Positions 36,710-47,215 are shown, numbered from the stretch's first letter. The stretch is 64,000 nucleotides of DNA from an uncultured Sphingopyxis sp. (GCF_900078365.1 NZ_LT598653.1:62001-126000); one strand, 5' to 3'. Numbers and translations are program-made. The notes: generated by a model from the letters alone, not told the origin.

Positions 36710-37134
36710 GGGCCTACTCCCAGCATCTCCGATGCGACCGAAATATATTTCTGGCCGGCTTCCTTCGCCGCGATCACCGCGGCGCGCAACTCCATCGTCT
36801 TGCGCGCGCTTTCGAGCCGGATCAGCATCGGCAGGTTGACGCCGGCGATCACTTCGGTGCGCCCCGCTTCGAGCAGGCTGATCGCGAGGTTCGACGGGGT
36901 GCCGCCGAACAGGTCGGTCAGCATCACGACGCCGCGGCCCTCGTCGACCTTGCGAATCGCGTCGGCGATTTCCTTGCGGCGCATCTCCATATTGTCGTTG
37001 GGGCCGATGCACACGGTCGCGATGGCCCTTTGCGGACCGACGACATGCTCCATCGCGCGCACCATTTCCTCGGCGAGGCGGCCGTGGGTGACGAGCACCA
37101 TTCCCAAGAGCGGCAAAGCCTTATCGTTCGGCAT
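36706..37134 (-). CDS. PTS EIIA of the mannose family
   Basis: 142 residues. The phosphorylated His is in MVLVTHGRLAEEM (about residue 17). MLTDLFGGTPSNLA is the family's second landmark. It receives phosphate from HPr. With no IIB/IIC/IID genes nearby it probably works as a regulator, as in other Alphaproteobacteria where it links to ChvG/ChvI and HprK. It starts at ATG 37134, 14 bp after the rapZ stop. Confidence 0.93.
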   Translation of the reverse strand: MPNDKALPLLGMVLVTHGRLAEEMVRAMEHVVGPQRAIATVCIGPNDNMEMRRKEIADAIRKVDEGRGVVMLTDLFGGTPSNLAISLLEAGRTEVIAGVNLPMLIRLESARKTMELRAAVIAAKEAGQKYISVASEMLGVGP

Positions 37135-37148
37135 GCAGTCGTCGACCC

Positions 37149-38087
37149 TTATATGTTGCCGCCGGATGCGGGAGACGCGGGCGGGGGCCTGCCCTCAAGC
37201 CCATCTTGCGGGGCGGAGTCAAGGTTGCGGTGGGTCAGCACTGGCTCATATCCGGACGCGCGTAGCGTCTGGGTCACACGGTTCGCGACATGGACCGAAC
37301 GGTGCCGCCCGCCGGTGCAACCGAAGGCGATGGTGACATAGCTTTTGCCCTCGGCGCGGTAGCGCGGCAGCAAGGTCAGGATCAGCCGCTCGATCTGCGC
37401 GACGCTGTCCTCATAGGCGGGGTCCGCGATCACATAGGCGGCGACGTCGGCATCGAGCCCAGTGCCCGGCTTGAGCTTCGGGTCCCAATGCGGGTTGCGC
37501 AGGTAGCGCATGTCGAACACCAGGTCGGCGTTGCGCGGCAGGCCGCGCGCGAAGCCGAAGCTCAAAATGTTGAGCACCGGTTCGCCGCCGTCCGCGACGG
37601 CGAAACGCTGGCGGATTTCCTGCTGCAGGTCGTTGCTGCTGTAATTGGTCGTGTCGACGACATGCTCGGCCCAGCGGCGGAGCGGCTCCATCATCTCGCG
37701 CTCGCGCGCGATGCCGTCGGCGGCGGGGCGGTCCTCGGCCATCGGGTGGCGGCGGCGCGTTTCGGAAAAGCGGCGCTCGAGCTCGGCGCCGGCGCAATCG
37801 AGGAACAAAGTCTGGATGTCGCGGCGGCCGCTTTCGCGCAACTCCTTGATCCGCCGCACGAGCAAGGCGGGACGAAAACCGCGACTCCGGCTGTCGATGC
37901 CGATCGCGAGCGGACGCCCCGCCTCGCCGGGTTTGACCGGCCCGTCGATCAGCGTTTCGAGCAGCGCGAGCGGCAGGTTGTCGACGACCTCCCAGCCCAG
38001 ATCCTCGAGCACCTTGAGCACGGTCGACTTGCCCGCGCCCGACAGGCCGGTGACGAGCAGCAGCCGTGATTCGGTGGTTTCGCTCAT
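37149..38087 (-). CDS. rapZ: RapZ-family RNase adapter / nucleotide-binding protein
   Basis: 312 residues. Walker A is LVTGLSGAGKSTVL at the N-terminus. SFGFARGLPRNADLVFDMRYL and FGCTGGRHRSVHVANRV are the conserved C-terminal RNA/UDP-GlcNAc-binding segments. In enterobacteria RapZ senses UDP-GlcNAc and directs RNase E to GlmZ. The role in Alphaproteobacteria is less clear. The last 20 residues are Pro/Gly-rich and not conserved. The start ATG 38087 overlaps the hprK stop by four bases (ATGA). Confidence 0.94.
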   Translation of the reverse strand: MSETTESRLLLVTGLSGAGKSTVLKVLEDLGWEVVDNLPLALLETLIDGPVKPGEAGRPLAIGIDSRSRGFRPALLVRRIKELRESGRRDIQTLFLDCAGAELERRFSETRRRHPMAEDRPAADGIAREREMMEPLRRWAEHVVDTTNYSSNDLQQEIRQRFAVADGGEPVLNILSFGFARGLPRNADLVFDMRYLRNPHWDPKLKPGTGLDADVAAYVIADPAYEDSVAQIERLILTLLPRYRAEGKSYVTIAFGCTGGRHRSVHVANRVTQTLRASGYEPVLTHRNLDSAPQDGLEGRPPPASPASGGNI

Positions 38088-38530
38088 GCGGCGGGCGCCA
38101 GCTGTTCGAGCGCGAGCAGGATCTTGATCGGCGCCGACGCCTCGAACGCCGACAGCAGCAGCGCGGGAAGCGGGTGGCCCGCAACCGTCTCGACCTGACC
38201 CACCGCGGGCATGCGGTCGTAGCGGTCGGAGAGGCGCACCGCGAGCGCGAGCGACACCGGCGCCGTCCACGGCCGTTCGACGATCCCGATCCCGCGCACC
38301 TCGAGCTTGCCGGCCAGCGTCTCGGGCGGGCGGCACCACAGGCGGCCGCGCTCGAACCAGATGTCGCAGCGGTCGTCGGCGACCAGCCTGGCGCCGCGAT
38401 CGATCAGCCGCAGCGCGAGGTCCGATTTGCCTTGTCCCGAATTGCCGAGGATCAGCACGCCGCCATTGCCCGCCGCGACGCAGCTGGCATGGATGTTGAC
38501 GATTTCGATTCTGGTCCGGCTCGGAAGCAT
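38084..38530 (-). CDS. hprK: HPr kinase/phosphorylase, short alphaproteobacterial form
   Basis: 148 residues, about half the Gram-positive enzyme. Only the catalytic C-terminal domain remains. Walker A is LGNSGQGKSDLALRLI (about residue 28), then ADDRCDIWF and a GKLEVRGIGIVERPW block matching the family's conserved loop. It phosphorylates HPr on the regulatory Ser. The short form is normal for this class. ATG 38530 is used. Upstream sequence in the same frame is repeat. It overlaps rapZ by four bases. Confidence 0.92.
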   Translation of the reverse strand: MLPSRTRIEIVNIHASCVAAGNGGVLILGNSGQGKSDLALRLIDRGARLVADDRCDIWFERGRLWCRPPETLAGKLEVRGIGIVERPWTAPVSLALAVRLSDRYDRMPAVGQVETVAGHPLPALLLSAFEASAPIKILLALEQLAPAA

Positions 38531-38578
38531 GGCGCAAGGCTTACCGGCGCCGACGCGGTGCCGCAAGGCGACAAACTG

Positions 38579-38776
38579 ATCCTCCCTGTGGCGAAGCCAT
38601 GGGGAGGTGGCAGCGGCGGAGCCGCTGACGGAGGGGCCATGTCGCGACGTCGCGGCCCCTCCACCACTCGCTTCGCGAGAGTGCTGGGTCGTCCAGTCCC
38701 CCGGACTGGACTTGGATTGCCGGGGGCAATCCAACCCTGCACTCCCCCTCCCCATCGCTGCGCGACAGGGAGGATT
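38579..38776. repeat. Composite inverted repeat, family I, copy 1
   Basis: Starts CCTCCCTGTGGCGAAGCCAT and ends CATCGCTGCGCGACAGGGAG, with GGTGGCAGCGGC, GAGGGGCCATGTCGCGAC and CCTCCACCACTCGCTTCGCG inside. A second copy is at 61142-61278. It separates chvG from hprK in what is otherwise one operon. Confidence 0.8.
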
Positions 38777-38778
38777 GT

Positions 38779-40386
38779 TCAGCCCCCTTCCTGCCCGCCC
38801 TCGCGCGCGGGCAGGGTGATCAGCAGGCTGGCGCCGGGCTTGCCGTCGTCGCGATCCTTGGCGCTGATCGTCCCGCTATGTCCTTCGACGATCGTCCGCG
38901 CGATCGCGAGGCCGAGGCCGCTGTGGCGGCCGAACGCCTCGCCCGGCGGGCGTTCGCTGTGAAAGCGGCGGAAGATCGCGTCGCGCTGCGCCGGTTCGAT
39001 CCCCGGGCCATCGTCGTCCACCTTCACATGCACCTCGTCGCCGAGCCGGGTCGCCGAAACGCAGACAAGCCCGTCGGCGGGCGAGAAGCTGATCGCATTG
39101 TCGATGACATTGTCGATCGCGCGCTCGAGCCGGTGGCCGTCGCCCATCACGACGGTCGTGCCCTTGCGCGGGCGCGCGAAGGCGACGCGCGGGTGCGGCG
39201 TCCCCGCCTCGACGCGCGCGGCGCGCGCGGCGAGCATCGATTCGATCATGATGCCGACGTCGACGGGTTCGAACAGGGTGCGCGACAACTGCGCGTCGAC
39301 GCGGCTCGCCTCGCTGATGTCGCTCACCAGCCGGTCGAGGCGGCGGACGTCCTCGTCGGCGATGCGCAGCAATTGCGCGCGCTGCTCGTCGCTCTTGACG
39401 CGGCCCAGCCCCTCGATCGCCGAGCGCACCGAGGCGATCGGATTCTTGAGCTCGTGCGTCACGTCGGCGGCGAAATGCTCGCCCGCGTCGATGCGTTCGC
39501 GAAGGGCTTGCGTCATGTCCGACAGCGCGCGCGCGAGCGTGCCGATCTCGTCGCGGCGGCTCGGCAGGCGCGGGACGACGACTTCGCGCGCGCGGCCGAG
39601 CCGGACGCGCACCGCGGCGCGCGCGAGGCGGCGCAAGGGGCGGACGATCGTGCGCGCAAGGAAGAGCGAGAGCAGCACCGACGCCATCAGCACGACGAGG
39701 ATGACCACCGCGAGGCGGAAGCGTTCGGCGCGCACCGTGCGCGTGATGTCGCGCGCGTTGAGCGTCATCAGCACCGTCTGCGGCGTTTCGAGATCGACGA
39801 CGCGCGCGGCGCTCAAGAGCGGCGTGCGCTCGGGCGCATAGCGGAAGCGGCTGGCCGCGAGGCCGCTTGCCTGCGCCTCGACGACCTCGGGCCACGATTG
39901 CGCGCGGTCGATGCGCGGTTCCTCGAAATCGGGATAGCTTGGTGCGCCCACGATCCAGTCTATGCCGCGATCCATCGCGCGCGCGGCGTCGCGTTTCCAC
40001 GGTTGCAGCTCGGGATCGCGCAGCGTGTAGGTCGGCGGCCCGTTCGCGAAGCTGTCTGAAACACGTCTTCCATCGGCGCCATAGAAGCGCAGCCGCGATT
40101 CGGTCGCCTTGGTAAATTCGCTGATCAGGGTGGCGCGCTGGTCGGGGCGTGCGGCTTCGAGCGCGCTGTCGAGCATCGCGAGCTGGTCCTTCATCACCTC
40201 GATGCGCGTGTCGACCAGCCGGCTGCGATAGGTGTCGAGATAATAGAAGCCGCCGGCGAGCAGCGCGATGGCGAGGATATTGACCGCGAGGATGCGCGTC
40301 GTCAGCGACCAGCGCGCCGACCAGACGAGCGGCGATTCCTCCTGCTCGGCGATGCTCGCGTCGGCCTTCAAGACGTCAGCTTTCAT
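38779..40386 (-). CDS. chvG: Sensor histidine kinase ChvG/ExoS type
   Basis: 535 residues. The membrane helices are at about 29-52 and 228-250, with a periplasmic sensor domain of about 175 residues between. HAMP follows, then HisKA with the phospho-His in VTHELKNPIASVRSA. The ATPase domain has DNVIDNAISFS, VDDDGPGIEP and GRHSGLGLAIARTIVEGH. ChvG senses acid or envelope conditions and drives ChvI. ATG 40386 overlaps the chvI stop by 11 bases, and ATG 40410 is also in frame. The placement beside hprK and pckA is classic. Confidence 0.94.
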   Translation of the reverse strand: MKADVLKADASIAEQEESPLVWSARWSLTTRILAVNILAIALLAGGFYYLDTYRSRLVDTRIEVMKDQLAMLDSALEAARPDQRATLISEFTKATESRLRFYGADGRRVSDSFANGPPTYTLRDPELQPWKRDAARAMDRGIDWIVGAPSYPDFEEPRIDRAQSWPEVVEAQASGLAASRFRYAPERTPLLSAARVVDLETPQTVLMTLNARDITRTVRAERFRLAVVILVVLMASVLLSLFLARTIVRPLRRLARAAVRVRLGRAREVVVPRLPSRRDEIGTLARALSDMTQALRERIDAGEHFAADVTHELKNPIASVRSAIEGLGRVKSDEQRAQLLRIADEDVRRLDRLVSDISEASRVDAQLSRTLFEPVDVGIMIESMLAARAARVEAGTPHPRVAFARPRKGTTVVMGDGHRLERAIDNVIDNAISFSPADGLVCVSATRLGDEVHVKVDDDGPGIEPAQRDAIFRRFHSERPPGEAFGRHSGLGLAIARTIVEGHSGTISAKDRDDGKPGASLLITLPAREGGQEGG

Positions 40387-41086
40387 CGGCAAAGCGGTAG
40401 CCCGCGCCATAAAGGGTCGCGATCGCGTCGAATTCGGGATCGACCTCGCGGAACTTGCGGCGCAGGCGCTTGATGTGGCTGTCGATCGTGCGGTCGTCGA
40501 TATAGACGTCGTCCTGATAGGCGGCGTCCATCAGCTGGTTGCGGCTGCGCACGACGCCGGGGCGGTTCGCGAGCGTTTCGAGGATCAGGAATTCGGTGAC
40601 GGTCAGCGTCACGTCCTTGCCGTCCCACGCGACCTTGTGCCGCGCGGGGTCCATGCTCAGCCGCCCGCGCGTGATCGGCTCGGCGACGGGCTCGTCGTCG
40701 TCGCTCGGCGGCGCGCGATTGAGTTCGACGCGGCGCAGGATGGCGCGGATGCGCGCAATCACCAGGCGCTGCGAAAAGGGTTTGGCGATATAGTCGTCGG
40801 CGCCCATCGCGAGCCCCAAAGCCTCGTCGATCTCGTCGTCCTTGCTGGTGAGGAAGATCACGGGAAGCTGGCTCTTCTCGCGCAGTCGGCGCAGCAGTTC
40901 GAGCCCGTCCATCCGCGGCATCTTGATGTCGAAAACCGCGAGGTCGGGCGGGTTGTCGATCAGCGGCTTCAGCGCCGCCTCGCCGTCCGAATAGACGCGC
41001 GTGACGAATCCTTCGGCCTGCAGCGCGATCGACAGGGATTGCAGGATATTGCGGTCGTCGTCGACCAGCGCGATGGTTGCCGTCAT
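40376..41086 (-). CDS. chvI: Response regulator ChvI type
   Basis: 236 residues. The receiver domain has the acidic pair VDDD, the phospho-Asp in VFDIKMPRMDG (about residue 54) and Lys in YIAKPFSQR. The OmpR-type winged helix has RSRNQLMDAAYQ and DDRTIDSHIKRLRRKFRE. It is phosphorylated by ChvG. ChvI regulates exopolysaccharide, acid response and often pckA-linked metabolism in Rhizobiales. The divergent pckA gene fits that. The start is ATG 41086. Confidence 0.94.
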   Translation of the reverse strand: MTATIALVDDDRNILQSLSIALQAEGFVTRVYSDGEAALKPLIDNPPDLAVFDIKMPRMDGLELLRRLREKSQLPVIFLTSKDDEIDEALGLAMGADDYIAKPFSQRLVIARIRAILRRVELNRAPPSDDDEPVAEPITRGRLSMDPARHKVAWDGKDVTLTVTEFLILETLANRPGVVRSRNQLMDAAYQDDVYIDDRTIDSHIKRLRRKFREVDPEFDAIATLYGAGYRFADES

Positions 41087-41129
41087 GCTCTTTCCATAGG
41101 GCGGGCGGGTTTTGGCGCGATCCTCGTTG

Positions 41130-41205
41130 ACCGTTCGTGTCGAGCGAAGTCGAGACACCCGTCGAAATGGCGTCACGCCGAAGGGCATCTCGACTTCGCT
41201 CGATG
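41130..41205. repeat. Inverted repeat, family M
   Basis: GTTCGTGTCGAGCGAAGTCGAGAC-type arm facing CATCTCGACTTCGCTCGATG. It lies in the 401-bp divergent region between chvI and pckA. The rest of that gap holds an operator-like palindrome near pckA. Confidence 0.75.
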
Positions 41206-41440
41206 CGAGCGGTTCGAGGGGGTCGCAAACCCACCTGCTCGTAGCTCATCCCGCTCTCACCGACAACCGCGCGCGCATGGCACCGGTTCCCGCGCCCATG
41301 CGCTCGTCGCACATGCTGCACTGCGCCACGTTAATCTTTTGACCTCGGCCCCCGCCCTCGCTAACGGAGCCGGGATTTCGGAATCGGCGGACACGTCGGC
41401 ACCCATGGAGATGCGGGCCAGCCCATTAGCGCGCCAGGCA

Positions 41441-41456
41441 TTGCATAGGTATGCAA
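41441..41456. promoter_or_regulatory. Operator-like palindrome before pckA
   Basis: TTGCATAGGTATGCAA has perfect seven-base arms around GG. It ends 31 bases before the pckA start and could bind a dimeric regulator. Which one is unknown. Confidence 0.45.
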
Positions 41457-41487
41457 GGACGCCGCCGGACAAGGAAAGGCGAAGCGA

Positions 41488-43089
<1,602 letters not shown>

Positions 43090-43092
43090 TCG

Positions 43093-43125
43093 ACCCGGAA
43101 ACTTCCGGGTGTTCCTCACCCGGAA
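43093..43125 (+). promoter_or_regulatory. Three-arm alternative hairpin between pckA and the next gene
   Basis: Arm 1 ACCCGGAA (43093-43100) pairs perfectly with arm 2 TTCCGGGT (43103-43110). Arm 2 can instead pair with arm 3 ACCCGGAA (43118-43125). Arm 3 runs into AAGGA, the probable ribosome site of the gene at 43137. The arrangement would let one fold end or protect the pckA message and the other hide the ribosome site. Confidence 0.45.
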
Positions 43126-43136
43126 GGACCGGACCC

Positions 43137-43586
43137 ATGACCACCGAATATAAACCGCGCCTGTTCGCGCGCGACGAAGAGATACGCGCGATCGGCGAGG
43201 GCTTGCTCGCGCGCGCGCTGCCGCGCGCGGCGTGGACGCACGAGGCGCATCTCGCCGCGTGCCTCTGGCTGCTGAGCGAGCGCCCCGACATCGACGTCGA
43301 TGCCGAAATCGCAGGGCTGATCCGCCGCTTCAACGAAAGCGTCGGCGGCGTGAACGATGACCATGGCGGCTATCACGACAGCATCACCCGCGCCTATGTC
43401 GCGGGCGTGCGCCTGTTCCTGTCGGAAACCAGGGAAGCGGACCTTGCAACGCGCGTCAACGCGCTGCTGCTATCCCCGATGGGGCGCCGCGACTGGCCGC
43501 TGCGCTTCTACAGCCGCGACCTGCTCTTTTCGGTTCCCGCGCGACGCGGCTTCGTCGAACCCGACCTCGCGCCGCTGCCGAAATAA
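43137..43586 (+). CDS. Conserved hypothetical protein
   Basis: 149 residues, soluble, no signal peptide. The most telling stretches are AAWTHEAHLAACLWLL and NDDHGGYHDSITRAYVAG, with histidines arranged as in an all-helical metal-binding protein. I recall uncharacterised proteobacterial proteins sharing the 'THEAHL ... GYH-T' pattern, but no function. ATG 43137 has AAGGA eight bases upstream. It follows pckA at 47 bp and could be read from the same promoter. Confidence 0.7.
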   Translation: MTTEYKPRLFARDEEIRAIGEGLLARALPRAAWTHEAHLAACLWLLSERPDIDVDAEIAGLIRRFNESVGGVNDDHGGYHDSITRAYVAGVRLFLSETREADLATRVNALLLSPMGRRDWPLRFYSRDLLFSVPARRGFVEPDLAPLPK

Positions 43587-43642
43587 CCTTGGCAAGCTGT
43601 GTGCTCCCGCCTTCGCGGGGATGCACCGCTGAAAATTGCCGT

Positions 43643-44581
43643 TTAGAGTGCCATCCCCGGCGTCCATCCGCTCGCGGCGAGGAAGGCGGCGGGGTCCTTC
43701 ATCTCGACGATCGCCTTGATGGCCGCCGCCTTGTCGGGCGCGTGGTCGTAATAGCTCTTCGCGACGCGATAGCCGACCCAGTAACCCAGGTCGCCCGGCC
43801 AGCCGTCGGCGCCCTTCTGGTTGTAGAGCCAGCGCGAGCCGATCGCCTTCTGGTCCTTTTCGGCGAGGAAGATCGTCTCGAGCTCCGTCTCGCGCCCCTT
43901 CGCCCATTGGTGCAGCAGCGGATAGGCGACCGATCCGGTCATCCGCTCGGCGATAAATTCGGCCGCGCCTTCGACGAGCGCCGCGCGCAGCACCGATTCC
44001 TCGCGGTCCTCGACCTGCGCCAGCGGCTGCTGCACATGGACATATTCATGCGCGATGACATGGACGAAGCGGTCCTCGTCGTCGGCTTCGATGAATTTGG
44101 CGGCGCACAGGGCTTCGAGGCCGATGTAGAGCCCTTTCGCATTGGCGGTTCCCGCGGTCGTCGCGCGGCCGATGGCGATGGTGATCGGCGGGAATTTCGC
44201 GGCGGGATAGATTTGCGCGAGGCGGTCGGTCGCGGCGACAAGGCGCGTGCGCACCGCGGGAAGATTGGCCGCGCAGCCGCGCGCGTCGGCAAAGACCTGC
44301 GGCTTCTTGCTCAGCGCGGCGGCGAGCTTTTCGGGCGTGATCCGGCGCATCACCATGAATTCCGCAAGTCCCGGCGAGGGGGTGGCGAGATAGCGCGCTG
44401 CGACCACTTCGGGCTGCGCCGCGAGCGCGGGGTCGTCATAGAGCGCGTAAAAGCGATCGACGTCGCTCGTCGCGATGGTCACGCGCGCCGCGGCGTCCGC
44501 TTCGGCTTCATGCGCGTGAGCGGGAATCGCGGCGAGCAATGCGGCGCCAAACAGGCCCTTCATCATGACGTGCGGCCTCAT
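43643..44581 (-). CDS. Exported DUF2268-type putative zinc protease
   Basis: 312 residues. The signal peptide ends at IPAHA. The HExxH motif is in FVHVIAHEYVHVQQP (about residue 174), with a downstream Glu in LVEGAAEFIAERM as the likely third ligand, a gluzincin-like layout matching COG5504. It is probably periplasmic. Start ATG 44581 overlaps the stop of the upstream DUF885 gene (ATGA) and has GGAGG seven bases ahead, so the two are coupled. ATG 44566 or 44563 would shorten the signal peptide. Confidence 0.83.
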   Translation of the reverse strand: MRPHVMMKGLFGAALLAAIPAHAHEAEADAAARVTIATSDVDRFYALYDDPALAAQPEVVAARYLATPSPGLAEFMVMRRITPEKLAAALSKKPQVFADARGCAANLPAVRTRLVAATDRLAQIYPAAKFPPITIAIGRATTAGTANAKGLYIGLEALCAAKFIEADDEDRFVHVIAHEYVHVQQPLAQVEDREESVLRAALVEGAAEFIAERMTGSVAYPLLHQWAKGRETELETIFLAEKDQKAIGSRWLYNQKGADGWPGDLGYWVGYRVAKSYYDHAPDKAAAIKAIVEMKDPAAFLAASGWTPGMAL

Positions 44582-46422
44582 GCCTTCGCCTCCCGCACAT
44601 ATTCGTCGACATTCTGCGCCAGCACGTCGAGCGGGACGTTGCCGCCCTTGACCACGACATCGTTGAAATCGCGCAGGTCATATTTTGCGCCCAGCGCCTT
44701 TTGCGCCAGCCCGCGCTGGCGCACGATCTCGCTGTGCCCGACCTTGTAGCCGCAGGCCTGCCCGGCCCAGCTGCAATAGCGGTCGACCTCGCTCGCGACC
44801 TCGAGCGGGTTCGAGCCATTCTCGCGCACGAAAAATTCGACGCCCTGCTCGCGCGTCCAGCGTTTGGCGTGGAGGCCGGTGTCGACGACGAGGCGGCAGG
44901 CGCGGAAGGCGAGCGACTGGAGATAGCCGAGGCGCCCGACCTCGAAATCGTCATAGAGGCCGAGTTCGTCGGCGAGCTGCTCGGCATAGAGCGCCCATCC
45001 TTCCGAATAGGCGTTGAACGCGAGCATCGTACGGATCAGCGGCATCGCATGCGCATATTCGCCCTGCCACGCGTGCCCCGGAATCGCTTCGTGCATCGCG
45101 AGGTCGGGCAGCGAATATTTGCTGTGCAGCTCGGTCGTGCGCAGGTTGATCCAGAAGCGCCCCGGAATGCTGCCGTCGATCGACCCCGCGCCGCCATAGG
45201 CCGCGGGCGCGCCGGGTTCCTCGGCGAGCGGCAGCCGCTTCACCTCGACATTGCCTTTCACCAAAGTGCGGAAGGCGCGCGGCAGCTCGGCGCGGATCTT
45301 GCCGAGCCAGGTCTGGATATAGGCGACGATCTCGGCGCGGCCCTGATCATTGTCGGGGAATTTATATTTGGGGTCCTTGGCGAGCGCGTTCATCCGGTCG
45401 CCGACCGACCCCTGCGTATAGCCGAGCTTCCTGAGGATCGGGTCCATGCGGCCATGGAGTTCGGCGAGTTCCTCGCGGCCCATCGCGTGAAGCTCGTCGG
45501 GGGTCATGCGCGTCGTCGTCGAGGCGCGCAGCCCCCACGCATACCATTCGTCGCCGCCGGGGCGCGCCCACATACCCGCATCCATCACCGCCTTCGGTCG
45601 CTGCGCCTTCAGCTCGGCGAGCTGGCGTTCGAGCGCCGCGGCGACCGGTCCCCGCACGATCTTCGCCGAGCGCGCCGACCAGTCTCCGGCGATTTTCGCT
45701 TCGCCGGTGCGGCGGACGAGGCTTTCGACCATCGAGCCGCCCGCCTTGGCGTCGGCGATCGTCGTCTCCATCTGCTTGATCGCCTTGTCGATCAGGAAGG
45801 CGGGGGCGATCAGCCCCTGGCCGCCCGCCGCCTTCAGCCGGTCGGTCTCGCCGTCGAGGACGCCGGGAAAGGCATTGAGGCGCGCGAGATAGGCCTCGGC
45901 GTCGGCCGACGACTTCACCGGATGGTCGCTGTCGAGGAATTTGGGGATGTCGAGATAGGCGCCGACATTCTGGATCACCACGTAAGGCGTGTTGCGCCAG
46001 CCGCCGACGGCGACATCGCCATAGGGGAGGGCGAAGCCCGCGAGCGCGACGTCATAGGCGCTTTCGACCACGGCGAGGCTGGTGCGCGTGGCATGGTCGA
46101 GCCCTGTCTTGTCGAAGGCGCGGACGCGCGTGACATCGGCTTTCAGCGTGCCCGCCAGCGCCTGCACCCCCGCCGCCGAACGATCGCCAAGCTGTCCGCG
46201 CATCGCCGCGCGTGCGCCAGTGTCGATGCCCAGCGAGGTCGCTCCCTCGGGTGACTGCGCGAGCAGATTATCGGCGATCGAATCGAGCAATTGCTGCGCG
46301 TCGCTCTTCGGCGCGTCCTGCAGCGCCGCGGCGGGGCCCGCAATGGCGAGCCCCGCGGTGCCCGCGCCAAGCGTGGCGAGCGTGCGGCGGCGGCTGACGG
46401 GGGTGGAAAGCGGATGTTGCAC
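44578..46422 (-). CDS. DUF885 metallopeptidase-like protein, Tat-exported
   Basis: 614 residues from GTG 46422 (GGGAG six bases upstream). The N-terminus SRRRTLATLGAGTAGLAIAG is a twin-arginine-like signal. The DUF885 domain has the zinc-type motif LAMHEAIPGHAWQGEYA (about residue 480) and AYSEGWALYAEQLADELG, with Glu as a further ligand. Family members are thought to be carboxypeptidase-like enzymes of the periplasm. It is coupled to the DUF2268 gene that follows, and two exported metalloproteins from one message suggests a shared envelope task (inference). Confidence 0.88.
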   Translation of the reverse strand: MQHPLSTPVSRRRTLATLGAGTAGLAIAGPAAALQDAPKSDAQQLLDSIADNLLAQSPEGATSLGIDTGARAAMRGQLGDRSAAGVQALAGTLKADVTRVRAFDKTGLDHATRTSLAVVESAYDVALAGFALPYGDVAVGGWRNTPYVVIQNVGAYLDIPKFLDSDHPVKSSADAEAYLARLNAFPGVLDGETDRLKAAGGQGLIAPAFLIDKAIKQMETTIADAKAGGSMVESLVRRTGEAKIAGDWSARSAKIVRGPVAAALERQLAELKAQRPKAVMDAGMWARPGGDEWYAWGLRASTTTRMTPDELHAMGREELAELHGRMDPILRKLGYTQGSVGDRMNALAKDPKYKFPDNDQGRAEIVAYIQTWLGKIRAELPRAFRTLVKGNVEVKRLPLAEEPGAPAAYGGAGSIDGSIPGRFWINLRTTELHSKYSLPDLAMHEAIPGHAWQGEYAHAMPLIRTMLAFNAYSEGWALYAEQLADELGLYDDFEVGRLGYLQSLAFRACRLVVDTGLHAKRWTREQGVEFFVRENGSNPLEVASEVDRYCSWAGQACGYKVGHSEIVRQRGLAQKALGAKYDLRDFNDVVVKGGNVPLDVLAQNVDEYVREAKA

Positions 46423-46502
46423 TACGGGCTCCCTGCGACTTTGTTTCTGTTGAAACCTGTCTAGGGAGTGGGGCGCGGCGCGGTCAATGGGCCGGCATAA
46501 AA

Positions 46503-46629
46503 AGCCCCTCCCCTTCAGGGGAGGGGTTGGGGTGGGGGCCATCGGCCTTGCGCAAGGCTTCGAGCCCCCACCCGCTGCGACTAAGCCAGCAAGCTGGCAA
46601 GTCTCGCGCCCTCCCCTGAAGGGGAGGGT
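46503..46629. repeat. Composite inverted repeat, family A, copy 3
   Basis: Same parts and order as copy 1: CCCCTCCCCTTCAGGGGAGG, GGCCATCGGCCTTGCGCAAG and a final CCCTCCCCTGAAGGGGAGGG. It lies between DUF3597 and the DUF885 gene, just beyond the DUF3597 stop codon. Confidence 0.85.
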
Positions 46630-46640
46630 GGATTTCGCTA

Positions 46641-47039
46641 TCAGTCGGTCAAATCAGCGGGCACCTTGCCGCCGTTCGCGGCGAGCTCGCGCATCACCGC
46701 CTTGTGCAGCCAGATGTTCATTTCGGCGCTGCCGTCGAGCGCGCCGGTATAGCCGAGCTCCTGCGCCAGTTCCTTGCGGTTGGCGAGGCTCGAATCGATG
46801 CCGAGCAGCTTCATCAGGTCGACGATCGACGTGCGCCAGTTGAGATCCTGCCCGGCGTTCGCCGCCTCGGCGGTGAGAATCGCATCGACATCGACCGGCG
46901 CGGCGGCGGCGGTCGCCATCGCGCTCGTCGCGGCGTCGAGCGCGGTGCCGACGGGGCTGGGCGCGGCCGGGGCGGCGGGCTGTGCGGCGACGGCCTTCTT
47001 GCCGAAAATGGCGTCCTTGATCTTGCCGAAAATGCTCAT
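46641..47039 (-). CDS. DUF3597 protein
   Basis: 132 residues. The N-terminal MSIFGKIKDAIFGKKA is amphipathic. An Ala/Pro linker follows, then the conserved domain with LNWRTSIVDLMKLLGIDSSL, RKELAQELGYTG and AEMNIWLHKAVMREL. It has the look of a LysM-less, SPOR-less helical domain and no known function. It is divergent from the DUF937 gene, sharing a 176-bp promoter region. Both small proteins belong to families often found near stress genes (weak inference). Confidence 0.85.
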   Translation of the reverse strand: MSIFGKIKDAIFGKKAVAAQPAAPAAPSPVGTALDAATSAMATAAAAPVDVDAILTAEAANAGQDLNWRTSIVDLMKLLGIDSSLANRKELAQELGYTGALDGSAEMNIWLHKAVMRELAANGGKVPADLTD

Positions 47040-47215
47040 TGTTCAAGCTCCCACTAGAAATGCGGCCAACCCGGAAGGGGCGAGTCGAATAGCCGCAGGC
47101 TAGGACTATGCACTTGAGAATGACAGCCAAATGAACGACTCCTCCTCCTCCCGGCGGCTGCTATAACAAACGCCGATCGGCGCGGTTCGATCCGCGCTCG
47201 AGAGGGAGAAAAGAA

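Noticed and set aside
38084..38530. hprK as a truncated pseudogene
   Set aside because: Short HprK lacking the N-terminal domain is the normal alphaproteobacterial form, and its Walker A motif is intact.
37149..38537. RapZ and HprK read as one fused frame
   Set aside because: The long open frame upstream of rapZ ATG 38087 is in the wrong frame for hprK; two separate overlapping genes fit both families.
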